NCBI GenBank assembly: GCA_003149635.1 | Contig: QCWI01000002.1 | Span: 25,188-89,187 of the forward strand | Source: Fluviicola sp. XM-24bin1 | GTDB lineage: Bacteria > Bacteroidota > Bacteroidia > Flavobacteriales_D > Crocinitomicaceae | Reading direction: 5' to 3' | Length of the DNA: 64,000 bases | Shown: one piece after another, positions 43,413 through 52,518 of the stretch | Position numbering within the stretch: the first letter of the stretch is position 1 | Layout of the letters: every line of letters starts with the position of its first letter | The notes under the pieces: generated by a model | Seen by the model: only the letters and a program-made list of their open reading frames with translations | Told to the model about the DNA's origin: nothing | Databases searched by the model: none | Position numbers and translations under genes: made by a program

Positions 43413-45905
43413 ATGAAAGTAGTACTACTCCTACTCACGCTGTGCAGCTTTGCAGCTTATGGACAGTCTCCTACTCAATCGGTTCGCGGAAAAGTGTTTG
43501 ATTCCGAAACCAACTTTCCCATTTACGGAGCGAAAGTCCAGATTTTCACCAATGATTCCACATTAATGCTTCGAGCACTAACCGATTTCGACGGCGAATT
43601 CACTATCGCGGACGTACCTGTTGGAAAACATGAATTGGTATCCACTTATTTGACGTACGATGCAAAATCAGTGACCATTGAAGTAACCTCTGGGAAAGAG
43701 GTAATTGTTCAGGTTCCGATGCAGGAAAGTTTCGTTGAGCAAGAAGAAGTGGTAGTTGAAGCTCGAAAAAAAGGTGAGGTGAAAAATGAATACGCATTGA
43801 TGTCGGCACGACAGTTTAGTGTGTCCGAAAGTGATCGCTATCCCGGTTCACGATCGGATCCCGCACGTATGGCATCTAACTTTGCCGGTGTCGGTGGAGC
43901 TGATGACTCCCGAAATGATATCGTGATTCGTGGAAACTCACCGTTAGGCGTTGTTTGGCGCGTTGAAGGTGTTGACATTCCGAATCCCTCTCACTTCGCG
44001 ATTGCAGGAAGTACCGGTGGGCCAGTGACCATCTTGAACAACAAAATCCTCGCAAATTCCGATTTCTTTATGAGTGCCTTCCCGGCTGAATACGGAAACT
44101 CTACTTCGGGTGTATTTGATTTGAAATTGCGTAATGGAAATAACAATACGCACGAGATGACAGGTCAGTTCGGATTCCTCGGAACAGAAGTTTTGGCGGA
44201 AGGCCCGATGGGGAAAGATGGCAAGAACAGTTACCTCGTAATGGGTCGATATTCAACCCTTCGTCTTTTCGAAGTTATCGGACTGCAAATCGGAACGGAT
44301 GCCGTGCCTACCTATGGTGATGCAGCATTCAAATTCAACTGGAAATTGAAAAATGGTGGCGCCCTTTCCTTATGGGGAATGGGAGGAGCATCAGATATTT
44401 CCATTAAAATCTCGGATCAATACCCGTTGAACCTTTCTGAAAGTGCAGCATCGGAAGAATTGTATGGAGAAGGAGATCGCGATCAGTTCTTCGGAACGAT
44501 GATGGCAGTGACCGGAATCACCTACAAGAAACCTCTGAACGAAAAAACCTATCTAACGGCAACTGGGGCCTACTCTATTGAGCGCCAACGCTCGAATCAT
44601 AATTTCCTTTCACGTCGTGCAACAATTACAGCAGAAGGAGATTCCATCGTTGATTTGTTTGCTCCCGTAGGTGATAGCATCTACGCATTGATGGCCTACC
44701 AATTCCAGATTCAAAAAGCTTCGGGGTACGTTTCGGCGAACCACAAATTCAACCGTCGTCACTTGATCAAATACGGATTGAACGTAGACGTATTCATGTA
44801 CAACATGCAGGATTCAGTGCTTCAGGTGGGACATACGGCTGATCCATCAACGCACAACTGGGTGAACCGATGGGATTACGTTGGATCTGCGGCATTGATT
44901 CAGCCATTCGTACAATGGAAATGGCGTATGACTGAGAACATGCAATTCACCGCTGGATTACACAATCAGTACTTCACCTTGAGCAACAGTTTCAGCATCG
45001 CAGAACCGCGCGTTGGTTGGAAATTGAACATGAGAAACGGGCAATCGATTTCAGCTGGAGGAGGAATGCACAGTATGACGCAACCGATGTACACGTATTT
45101 CTACCACCAATTGGATCCGCAAGGAAACAAAGTTTACGAAAACATCGATATGGATTTCTCTCGTAGTATCCATTCGGGTGTAGGTTACGAAAAAGCATTC
45201 AAAAAGAGTTTGAACTTGAAGTTGGAAGCGTACTACCAGCATTTGTACAATGTTCCGGTAACTTTAGCTCCATCGGCATTCTCCTTGATCAACATGGGAA
45301 GTGGATTCCAACGTTTCTTCCCGGAAGATCTCCAGAATACAGGAACAGGTAAGAACTACGGAGCTGAAATTACCCTTCAAAAATTCTTCGATAAGTCGTT
45401 CTTCTTCTTGTTCTCAGGAACGGTGTTCAACTCATTGTACACAGGAAGTGATGGCATCGAGCGTTCGACTTCTTACAACGGAAACTACATCTTCAACTTG
45501 CTTGGAGGAAAAGAATTCCAGGTAGCTCCGAAACATACCATCTCTCTTGGTTTCAAGGCGACGTACGCAGGAGGTCAGTTGTACGGATATGTGGATACAG
45601 CGGCTACGAACGAATTACAGGAAATCATTTTCTTGGATGATCGTTTCAACGAGCGTCAGTTCCCAGATTACTTCCGTTTGGATGCGAAGATTAACTGGAG
45701 ATTCAACGCGAATAAAGTAATGCACGAAATCGGATTGGATTTGTTGAACATTACAGGGCAGCAAAACATCCTTGGATTGGCATATGCTCCAGATTTGTTC
45801 AATCCATCTGCGGAGCCAACTGCTGAACGTTACCAGCTAGGATTCTTGCCGTTGTTCTATTACAAGGCCGAATTCAAGATTCGCGGGAAGAAGTCGAAGC
45901 AGTAA
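43413..45905 (+). CDS. TonB-dependent receptor with carboxypeptidase-like N-domain
   Basis: An 830-aa outer-membrane transporter. After the signal peptide (MKVVLLLLTLCSFAAYG) comes a CarboxypepD_reg-like domain (VRGKVFDSETNFPIYGAKVQ to VTIEVTSGKEVIVQVPMQ). A plug domain follows (ESDRYPGSRSDPARMASNFA, DIVIRGNSPLGVVWRVEGVD), then a barrel of about 600 residues ending in a charged tail after FYYKAEFKIRGKK. No SusD partner gene is next to it, so it is a stand-alone receptor rather than a SusCD pair. The ligand is unknown. The start at 43413 is taken from the signal peptide; an in-frame ATG 33 nt earlier is less likely. Confidence 0.9.
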   Translation: MKVVLLLLTLCSFAAYGQSPTQSVRGKVFDSETNFPIYGAKVQIFTNDSTLMLRALTDFDGEFTIADVPVGKHELVSTYLTYDAKSVTIEVTSGKEVIVQVPMQESFVEQEEVVVEARKKGEVKNEYALMSARQFSVSESDRYPGSRSDPARMASNFAGVGGADDSRNDIVIRGNSPLGVVWRVEGVDIPNPSHFAIAGSTGGPVTILNNKILANSDFFMSAFPAEYGNSTSGVFDLKLRNGNNNTHEMTGQFGFLGTEVLAEGPMGKDGKNSYLVMGRYSTLRLFEVIGLQIGTDAVPTYGDAAFKFNWKLKNGGALSLWGMGGASDISIKISDQYPLNLSESAASEELYGEGDRDQFFGTMMAVTGITYKKPLNEKTYLTATGAYSIERQRSNHNFLSRRATITAEGDSIVDLFAPVGDSIYALMAYQFQIQKASGYVSANHKFNRRHLIKYGLNVDVFMYNMQDSVLQVGHTADPSTHNWVNRWDYVGSAALIQPFVQWKWRMTENMQFTAGLHNQYFTLSNSFSIAEPRVGWKLNMRNGQSISAGGGMHSMTQPMYTYFYHQLDPQGNKVYENIDMDFSRSIHSGVGYEKAFKKSLNLKLEAYYQHLYNVPVTLAPSAFSLINMGSGFQRFFPEDLQNTGTGKNYGAEITLQKFFDKSFFFLFSGTVFNSLYTGSDGIERSTSYNGNYIFNLLGGKEFQVAPKHTISLGFKATYAGGQLYGYVDTAATNELQEIIFLDDRFNERQFPDYFRLDAKINWRFNANKVMHEIGLDLLNITGQQNILGLAYAPDLFNPSAEPTAERYQLGFLPLFYYKAEFKIRGKKSKQ

Positions 45906-46038
45906 AGAGGTTAACTCAGTAAGTTCGGGGTTTCTTTTTTGAAATCCTAGGGAAAAGTGATTTTTTAAGTCGGCATTTCCCGACGAACCAAAATAGCAAT
46001 ATCACGTTATTCGAATATCGCAGAATTGCAAAAAACAC

Positions 46039-46068
46039 AAAAAGCCAGTCCTTCGGGATTGGCTTTTT
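46039..46068. terminator. bidirectional-looking terminator after the TonB receptor
   Basis: AAAAAGCCAGTCC pairs with GGATTGGCTTTTT around a TTCG loop (13 bp, one G-U). A-tract and T-tract flanks make it usable in either direction. Confidence 0.85.
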
Positions 46069-46112
46069 GCGTCGGAATGACTATTACTAGTCAACCATTT
46101 TATTTACTGAAT

Positions 46113-46952
46113 ATGAGCAACGCAACGCCAACGTGGCAAAACACCACATTAAACGATTATCTATACACAGACGGAAACATCCCAGCAGGATGGGAAGACT
46201 TCTTCAATGATGCCAAAACGAAATCGGCCATTGCTGAAATTTCAAAGGGTTTGACAGAAGCGCTTTCGAAAACTGCCACTTTAGATCCACCGCTACACAA
46301 AGTATTCAAAGCGTTTGAGTTGAGTCCGTTGGACAAAACGAAAGCAGTGATCGTAGGACAAGATCCGGCACCGGAACCAGGATTAGCACAGGGAATCTCC
46401 TTCTCTATTCCATCGAGCAAAAACACAAAACACGTACCTTCCATTCAACGCATTTTGTTAGAGGCTCAAAACGAAGGAATCAACGTGGATATTTACGATG
46501 GAAACCTAACTCCTTGGGCGGAGGAAGGTGTACTTCTCTTGAATGAAACACTAACGATTTCCTGTACCGAAGAATCATGTACTCCAGATAGCAACTTGCA
46601 ATATTGGACACCTTTCTTGCCTTTACTAATCGACTTCCTGAACGCATACAACAAACCATTGGTGTATATCCTTTGGGGAGAGAAGGCACAACAAAACAAG
46701 CCCCTCATTAAAGGGTCGAATCATAAAGTATTGACAGGCGGACATCCCTCACCAAAAGCGGATGGCAAGTATTTCTTCTGCGGACGCTACTTCCTGAATG
46801 CAAACGACTTCTTGAAAGAAAACGGTGTCGCTGAAATCGATTGGACACTTTCCGACAAACCGAAGAAAGATTACGGAGCCTGGGGATGGGGCTGGGATTC
46901 AAAAGAAGAAAAGTCCTACGAGCAAGAGAAGTGTACGGGGAGTGATCGGTGA
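46113..46952 (+). CDS. uracil-DNA glycosylase-like protein with altered active site
   Basis: A 279-aa protein with the Ung fold. The water-activating loop is GQDPAPEPGLAQGISFS (residues 82-98), where standard Ung has GQDPYHGPGQAHGLSFS: catalytic Asp84 is kept, but the thymine-excluding Tyr is Ala86 and the next His is Pro87. The uracil-reading Asn is kept in VLLLNETLTI, and the minor-groove loop is HPSPKA (His211) in place of HPSPLS. The C-terminus has an extra Gly/Trp-rich tail (GAWGWGWDSKEEKS). The start at 46113 follows a terminator. It is probably a DNA repair glycosylase with changed base specificity, or an inactive paralogue. Confidence 0.75.
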   Translation: MSNATPTWQNTTLNDYLYTDGNIPAGWEDFFNDAKTKSAIAEISKGLTEALSKTATLDPPLHKVFKAFELSPLDKTKAVIVGQDPAPEPGLAQGISFSIPSSKNTKHVPSIQRILLEAQNEGINVDIYDGNLTPWAEEGVLLLNETLTISCTEESCTPDSNLQYWTPFLPLLIDFLNAYNKPLVYILWGEKAQQNKPLIKGSNHKVLTGGHPSPKADGKYFFCGRYFLNANDFLKENGVAEIDWTLSDKPKKDYGAWGWGWDSKEEKSYEQEKCTGSDR

Positions 46953-46992
46953 TTGAGTAATGATTTCATATCGGTTGTACTAGTTAATTGTA

Positions 46993-47757
46993 ATGAAAAA
47001 AACTAATCAAATAAAACTACTTCTTCTCTTAGGGATTTTATTGGTAGTACTATCACCATTCTTTTTTACGAGGAGCCTCGGATGGCTTGATTTCACCCAA
47101 TCTGGACAAATTGGTGATACTACTGGCGGCATTACAGCTCCTGTCGTTAACCTGATAGGTGCAATTTTAGTGTATTATGCATTAAATGCTCAAATAGAGG
47201 CAAATAGAATCATTCAAGAACAAATTGATGACCAAAAGAAGGATAATGATGAAACTAAACGGTTGAAATATATCAACACGTTATTCTTAAATTTTAAGGA
47301 GGATGTTGACTCATTTCATTACTCAGAAAAAGTGCGCCTTAGAAATTCTACTGGTGCATTTGAGTCGATAAATAATCATCAAGGTGGAATTGCGATTTCC
47401 AAGTTTTTAGACAACATTAAGTTTTACGCAGATGATCCACACGATGAATCAACAACACATAAATACCCCCAACTTAGAGAGTTCATTGGTATAATTGAAT
47501 TAGGCAACATTTTAATCGATAAGATATACACTGAAAAAATAAAGAATGAGGATAAAAAATTCTATTTCGAGTATTTGAAGCATTACTTGGACTTTAAAAT
47601 CTGGCCTATGTTCGGAGAGGTTAGCAAAAATTTGATCAAGCAAGGGGCATGTGAACAGTGCGGGAAAGCTCATGGTAAAATACCCGTCAAGCTTTATGAT
47701 GCAATGCATAATTTTAAAGAAAGTATCGATAAACATACAGAAGCACTTGCGGCATGA
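46993..47757 (+). CDS. membrane protein resembling putative phage abortive infection proteins
   Basis: A 254-aa protein with two N-terminal membrane helices (about residues 8-28 and 48-66), joined by the segment GWLDFTQSGQIGDTTGGITA and followed by PVVNLIGAILVYYALNAQIE. A charged cytoplasmic domain with a coiled coil (EANRIIQEQIDDQKKDNDET) continues to the end; CEQCGKAHG near the C-terminus may be a metal or disulfide site. The 'QIGDTTGGITAP' helix pair is characteristic of proteins annotated as putative phage abortive infection (putAbiC, PF16872). The DNA is visibly more AT-rich than its neighbours, suggesting transfer. A defence role is inferred from family naming only. Confidence 0.5.
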   Translation: MKKTNQIKLLLLLGILLVVLSPFFFTRSLGWLDFTQSGQIGDTTGGITAPVVNLIGAILVYYALNAQIEANRIIQEQIDDQKKDNDETKRLKYINTLFLNFKEDVDSFHYSEKVRLRNSTGAFESINNHQGGIAISKFLDNIKFYADDPHDESTTHKYPQLREFIGIIELGNILIDKIYTEKIKNEDKKFYFEYLKHYLDFKIWPMFGEVSKNLIKQGACEQCGKAHGKIPVKLYDAMHNFKESIDKHTEALAA

Positions 47758-48320
47758 AACGTCTCACCATACTCCTCTTACTCCTCCTAATCGGATGCTC
47801 AAGCCCTGAAAAAGAAGTAGTGCCCAATCACTGGCCTGAGAAACTTCGCGGAAGGCAAATTGGTTTGAAAGTGACCCATTCTGTAGACACCGTATATGCC
47901 ACTTTAAACACCAAAGACCCAGAGAAATGGGGAACGTATCAACCACAATTTTCAACAACCGTGGAAGCCATGGATGAGGAATTGGAGATCGTGAAATTCG
48001 GAGGATATTTATGGGAAAATGGTAAATGGGTGCTCAGATCAATTTACGACCGTCCATTTAACAAAGACGAATTCGATAAATGGTACCACGCTAAAAACGG
48101 AAAAATTGAACCGGGTAAAAAGTACACCGATGATGACAACTGGCTGGGAAAAACGAACACTTTGAATGGCCAAACCTACAAAGGATTTTGGTATTTCATC
48201 GGTAAAAACGAACAAGGAGAAAAGTTCGTTGGAGGGAAGGAAATTATTGGAGTTTTGAGAACCAAACCTAAAAAGTATAAGCGAAGTTCAAACAAGTATC
48301 TTTCTCATTTCCACCCTTGA
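47754..48320 (+). CDS. hypothetical lipoprotein
   Basis: A 188-aa protein with a short lipoprotein signal (MKRLTILLLLLLIGC, Cys15) and a polar mature part rich in Lys, Trp and Tyr. Its segments RGRQIGLKVTHSVDTVYATL, GGYLWENGKWVLRSIYDRPF and LNGQTYKGFWYFIGKNEQGE suggest a beta-rich fold. No family was recognised. Its ATG overlaps the stop of the Abi-like gene (ATGA), so the two are translationally coupled and may act together, one in the inner membrane and one as a lipoprotein. Confidence 0.6.
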   Translation: MKRLTILLLLLLIGCSSPEKEVVPNHWPEKLRGRQIGLKVTHSVDTVYATLNTKDPEKWGTYQPQFSTTVEAMDEELEIVKFGGYLWENGKWVLRSIYDRPFNKDEFDKWYHAKNGKIEPGKKYTDDDNWLGKTNTLNGQTYKGFWYFIGKNEQGEKFVGGKEIIGVLRTKPKKYKRSSNKYLSHFHP

Positions 48321-48368
48321 TTCAATCAAAACTACTATCTTATTGCCTTTAACCTTTAAACTTACGCT

Positions 48369-49913
48369 ATGGAAGATATTGTACAAGACATAATATTTCG
48401 CCAGTTGCGGTATTATGGTATTGCCGTTTTCGGATTCACCATTATTTTATCCGCACTCTATTTGCTCCCTGGAATTCAGGCCTTGATTACTTACAACAAG
48501 AAAAGATGGCTTGAAAAACGATTCGCCGCCAACCCTTCATCGGGTGAGGCCGAAGACAAATTCCGCGATGACCTACTCGAAGCAGCAGAACCGGGACAAT
48601 CGTATCCCATCTATAAAATCTTTAAATTTTATTTCGCCTCTGCAGGTATCATGAGCATTATCATTGGATTCCTTTTAGTGGTACTGCCGGATGATCTTGG
48701 CCCTGACGCCATCGACTGGTTGCTCTTTATTCCAGGTATCATAGGAGCTGGTTTTTATGCCTTGTATCTCATGGCGCTGAAGGGTCATGGACTTTACCGC
48801 GAATTAGCCTCTGTATTTGCCTTTGTAGGGATTACGATTACCATGGTTACGGCCTACGGAAACTATGAAATGGACGAGTGGATGCGTTCCGATATTTTGG
48901 CATTCCTCATTCTTGGGGTCGGCGGATTTATCATTTGGCATTCGAAGTCCGTCTTAACTTCGTACCTCTACATGATTGGTGTAGCAATTGCCGGAGCGAC
49001 GGTTTACTTTACACTCGAAGACAACTGGCTCTATTTCTTGCCGCACCTATTATGGGTATTCGGAGTTGCAATTTTGTACATCTGGATCCCGAAACTAATA
49101 GCAGCGAAGGACATTGGGGCCAAAGAAATAATCTTCGGAATCTTATTCTGTGGAATGATCTTGAGTCTTACAATGACGCAATTATCTGCTTCCTCAGGAT
49201 TATTGTTCCCTTCATTGGCAATCGTACTTCCTGCGCTGTACATCTTCTCTAAGACGTACTTCTACAAGACGGAAAGCATCATAGGAAAGCCGATTGAGAT
49301 CTTCATTATTTCCATTGTAATCATCATGGCGTCTATGCTGATAGTAGAATCTTCAATGGAAGGCGCAAGCGACTCTATTTACTTGTTCGAAGAATACTCT
49401 TTCGAGAAGCAAGTTTCCTACTTCATCCTTCTAGGATTGATTGGAGGAATTTTCTGGATGTTGAATACGGATTTTGATGACTCCGACGCAGAAATCAACC
49501 CGATTATTGCATTGTTCCCGTTTGTAATTTTCATCGTTGCCTACATTTTAGGAGAGTACGGTGGACACTATATCGTTCTCCTTTCGCTTCTTGGACTCGG
49601 CTACTGGTACGTTCGGAAGGGTATCGAAAACAAGGACTCCATCCGAGTCGGACTGGGTGCAACCGTTTTCGTGTACACGCTTATTATCAAAGCCAACGAC
49701 TTATGGGCGGAGGACTTGTATGATGATAAGACCACAACGGGAATGTCGCTGATTCTATTCGGTGCACTTTTCCTTGGCTCAGTGATTTACATTCGCAGTC
49801 AATGGAATGTCACTGGATCTAACGATGCAGTTCAATCTTTCAATAGTGGCGATAGCGACTTATTGGATCGAAGCGAAGAAACGAAGTCAGATAGCGGTTC
49901 TGAAGAACAATAA
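48369..49913 (+). CDS. polytopic membrane protein of unknown function
   Basis: A 514-aa protein with about twelve to fourteen hydrophobic helices, beginning after a short amphipathic start (QLRYYGIAVFGFTIILSALY). A charged loop (residues ~45-80, KKRWLEKRFAANPSSGEAED) lies early. Evenly spaced helices continue to residue ~480, and the C-terminal tail is acidic/Ser-rich (SGDSDLLDRSEETKSDSGSE). The overall look resembles DUF2157/DUF2339-like bacterial membrane proteins, but I could not place it firmly. It lies 48 bp after the lipoprotein gene and ends with a good terminator, so it may be the last gene of a three-gene unit. Confidence 0.6.
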   Translation: MEDIVQDIIFRQLRYYGIAVFGFTIILSALYLLPGIQALITYNKKRWLEKRFAANPSSGEAEDKFRDDLLEAAEPGQSYPIYKIFKFYFASAGIMSIIIGFLLVVLPDDLGPDAIDWLLFIPGIIGAGFYALYLMALKGHGLYRELASVFAFVGITITMVTAYGNYEMDEWMRSDILAFLILGVGGFIIWHSKSVLTSYLYMIGVAIAGATVYFTLEDNWLYFLPHLLWVFGVAILYIWIPKLIAAKDIGAKEIIFGILFCGMILSLTMTQLSASSGLLFPSLAIVLPALYIFSKTYFYKTESIIGKPIEIFIISIVIIMASMLIVESSMEGASDSIYLFEEYSFEKQVSYFILLGLIGGIFWMLNTDFDDSDAEINPIIALFPFVIFIVAYILGEYGGHYIVLLSLLGLGYWYVRKGIENKDSIRVGLGATVFVYTLIIKANDLWAEDLYDDKTTTGMSLILFGALFLGSVIYIRSQWNVTGSNDAVQSFNSGDSDLLDRSEETKSDSGSEEQ

Positions 49914-49936
49914 TAATTTGACAATAAACAATTTAG

Positions 49937-49966
49937 AAAGGTCGACTACTAGTCGGCCTTTTTTAT
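49937..49966 (+). terminator. intrinsic terminator
   Basis: AAAGGTCGACTA can pair with TAGTCGGCCTTT (one G-U), followed by six Ts, 23 nt after the upstream stop codon. Confidence 0.8.
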
Positions 49967-50326
49967 TGAAACCAAAAATTGGATCAAACTGTTTCTATTT
50001 TTAAATCGTCTAATAGACTTAATGCCATACGAAGTCAATTTGTGCTAGACTCATGGTAAACAACGAAAACATGGGGAGCATAATGTTTTCTAAGAGCGAA
50101 TTAATTTGTGGGCCTTTAGCCAAATCATAACTGACCTGAAGTTTAATTGCAAGTACATTTGATATGCCGGAAATGTCCTAGGTATTTATACCTGTTTTTT
50201 AAACGAGTAAATGCTCATTTTATCCTTTTTCTAACAGAATATCACTTATAATCAATACATTTAAAGGAGACAAGACTCAATACTCCAAAAGGATTACAAC
50301 TGTACTGATCAATAAATCTATTCACT
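49967..50326. other. 360-bp AT-rich gap without a gene
   Basis: No coding frame, RNA fold or repeat that I can support. It presumably contains the promoter of the metalloprotease gene. The AT-richness continues into that gene. Confidence 0.5.
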
Positions 50327-51586
50327 ATGACTCTAAAGAAATTTATACTATCGAATGCTATATTGGCCCTCCATATTGGCATAGTCTTAATTAATCCTAT
50401 GGAACTTAGTGCACAAGAAATTTGCGGAACCATGCATAATAGAGATCAACTGGTAATAATGCATCCAGAACTAGATAGTATTTATGGGTTACAAGATGAA
50501 ATCTTGTTAGATTCTACGTACTTGAATAAGAATGTGGTCACTATTCCAGTGGTATTCCATGTCATATACAATACTCCTTCACAGCAAGTTTCAATGACAA
50601 TATTAAACCAAGCGATTGATATTCTTTCAAGAGATTTTCGTAGACAAAATCCCGATGCCAGTTTTACTGGTTACTATGGAGGATATGCAAATCCAAATGG
50701 TCTATGGGCGAATAATCATAATAACGTGGCTGCAGATTGTGAAATTCAATTCGAATTTTGCGGTGTAACCTATGATTATACTCCTTATTTTTCAATTGAC
50801 TTATCGCAAAACGCATACTTTTTAAAAGATAATTATCCATACTATCAAACATATCCTCCGGCCAACTATCTGAATGTATGGGTATGCAATCTTAGTGGTG
50901 GGTTACTGGGACTGGCTGAATTTCCCGGAAGCCCGGCTGACCAAGATGGTGTTTCAATAACATATTCGGCTTTAGGGTACAACAGCACGGATAACAGAGT
51001 TCTAACTCACGAGGTAGGACATTGGCTAGGATTAAGACATATTTGGGGTGATTGTTTTTGCTGCGATGATTTTGTCAATGACACTTACCCACAACAAGCT
51101 GATAATAGTACGATGGCAGCACAACCTCCATTTCCCACGTATCCGAATCAATACCCTTGTGCAACTTGGACGGCATGTCCAGGAATGAATATTTGGGGAG
51201 GTGTGAATTATCCATACGTCAATATGGGTGATAATTATATGGATTATTCACCTTCATCCTGCATGAATTTCTTTTCACTCGGACAGAAACAAAGAATGTG
51301 GTATTTCTTGAATAACTATCGCTCTGGTTTGTTTTCCAACATTGATTGCGATGTCAGCTTGGAGGAAAATTTATTTACTCATAATTCAATATTTATTTTC
51401 CCTAGTCCAACAAAAGATGTAATCAATATAGAAAATATTGAAAGTAGTACGGCGGTCGTAATTACAGATTTATTGGGGCAAAAGATTATCGAAACTGTTT
51501 CTTCCGATAATCTAACTCAAATTGATGTTTCTAGTTTATCCAATGGTATTTACTTGCTTAACGGCATGCGCTTTGTCAAAAACTAG
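50327..51586 (+). CDS. secreted M43 (pappalysin-like) metalloprotease with T9SS sorting domain
   Basis: A 419-aa protein. Signal peptide at residues 1-29 (MTLKKFILSNAILALHIGIV...LSA). The N-terminal segment VTIPVVFHVIYNTPSQQVSM is typical of M43B proteases. Zinc motif HEVGHWLGLRHIWGD is near residue 228, with a Met-turn region around NMGDNYMDYSPSSCMNFFS. The C-terminal T9SS type A sorting domain starts IFIFPSPTKDVINIENI and ends NGMRFVKN. The enzyme is probably exported by T9SS to degrade proteins outside the cell. The gene and the 360 bp before it are clearly more AT-rich than the surrounding genes, which may point to recent acquisition. Confidence 0.9.
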   Translation: MTLKKFILSNAILALHIGIVLINPMELSAQEICGTMHNRDQLVIMHPELDSIYGLQDEILLDSTYLNKNVVTIPVVFHVIYNTPSQQVSMTILNQAIDILSRDFRRQNPDASFTGYYGGYANPNGLWANNHNNVAADCEIQFEFCGVTYDYTPYFSIDLSQNAYFLKDNYPYYQTYPPANYLNVWVCNLSGGLLGLAEFPGSPADQDGVSITYSALGYNSTDNRVLTHEVGHWLGLRHIWGDCFCCDDFVNDTYPQQADNSTMAAQPPFPTYPNQYPCATWTACPGMNIWGGVNYPYVNMGDNYMDYSPSSCMNFFSLGQKQRMWYFLNNYRSGLFSNIDCDVSLEENLFTHNSIFIFPSPTKDVINIENIESSTAVVITDLLGQKIIETVSSDNLTQIDVSSLSNGIYLLNGMRFVKN

Positions 51587-51633
51587 AATAACACATTATT
51601 ACGTAAAATTGATTGACTTCGAGGATTGACACC

Positions 51634-52515
51634 TTACCACGTCGGGCAACTGTTACATCCATTCGTTGGGCGGATGTAAGCAAAGAATCCAACTACAGTA
51701 TTGAACTCTCCATACCCCAAACTTTGTTGTGCGTAAGACGATGCATTGTTCGGACGTGTGCGCACATTTCCTTGTCGAATGAATCCGGCTGATAAAGTCG
51801 GTTGGATAAAAAGGTGGTTGAAGAATTCAAATCTTGGAGCTACGTGTAATGCCGTTCCAAATCCAGACATACTTGTGGTTCTTTTCGTTTCCTGACCAGC
51901 AAACTTGAAATCGTTTCTGGAAAGAATTCCTCCCAAACTGAATCCGAGGTCCGTTGAGAATTTAAACTGATCGCGATTCCCGGCGCTGAACCAAGTATCG
52001 ACACGATGCAACTGCAAACGTATGAAGTTCATTCCATCAGAATTCTCGTAATGGAACAACTTTCGATTGGTAACAATAGGCTCCGCATTGTACGTTCCCG
52101 ACCAATTTGTAACATCATCGACTCCGGGATCAATCGTTCCACTCAGAAAGACTTCGTTGTCATCTGCGAAGATGTATTTGAAGTGATCGTACCCCAATGA
52201 AATGGCCCAATGATCGCGGAAATTGTATCCAAGACGTAGGTTGAACTGAGGTACCGTCAAATTTGAAAGTCGCAAGTAATTATTCGCGCTGATAATCGGT
52301 TGTTCATCGTGACCTTTAGCGTCGGCCAAGGTAAAATCATATCCCGGGCCTACAAAACGAATACTGCTATTGGTGTATCTGGTACGGTTGTATCCCCAAT
52401 AGCCCCAAAGTGTTCCCTTCGAGTCCGATTCTTTCTTCTTCATTCTTCGGTGCTGCGCATCAGCGGAAAAACTTCCACCAACGATAAGCAATACGATCAA
52501 TGTCCAACGCAACAT
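51634..52515 (-). CDS. outer-membrane beta-barrel protein (hypothetical)
   Basis: A 293-aa protein with a signal peptide (MLRWTLIVLLIVGGSFSADA). Alternating aromatic/polar strands are typical of a small outer-membrane barrel: TLWGYWGYNRTRYTNSSIRF, FNLRLGYNFRDHWAISLGYD, and LHVAPRFEFFNHLFIQPTLS. It ends with FAYIRPTNGCNSCPTW, so the last residues are not the usual single aromatic. Two Cys near the C-terminus could form a disulfide. No family name could be attached. Its start is 3 nt after the stop of the pseudouridine synthase gene, so they are probably co-transcribed, without an obvious functional link. Confidence 0.65.
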   Translation of the reverse strand: MLRWTLIVLLIVGGSFSADAQHRRMKKKESDSKGTLWGYWGYNRTRYTNSSIRFVGPGYDFTLADAKGHDEQPIISANNYLRLSNLTVPQFNLRLGYNFRDHWAISLGYDHFKYIFADDNEVFLSGTIDPGVDDVTNWSGTYNAEPIVTNRKLFHYENSDGMNFIRLQLHRVDTWFSAGNRDQFKFSTDLGFSLGGILSRNDFKFAGQETKRTTSMSGFGTALHVAPRFEFFNHLFIQPTLSAGFIRQGNVRTRPNNASSYAQQSLGYGEFNTVVGFFAYIRPTNGCNSCPTW

Positions 52516-52518
52516 GGT

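Noticed and set aside
49967-50326. Possible tRNA or riboswitch in the AT-rich gap
   Set aside because: No cloverleaf, CCA-proximal pairing or known aptamer core could be found by eye.
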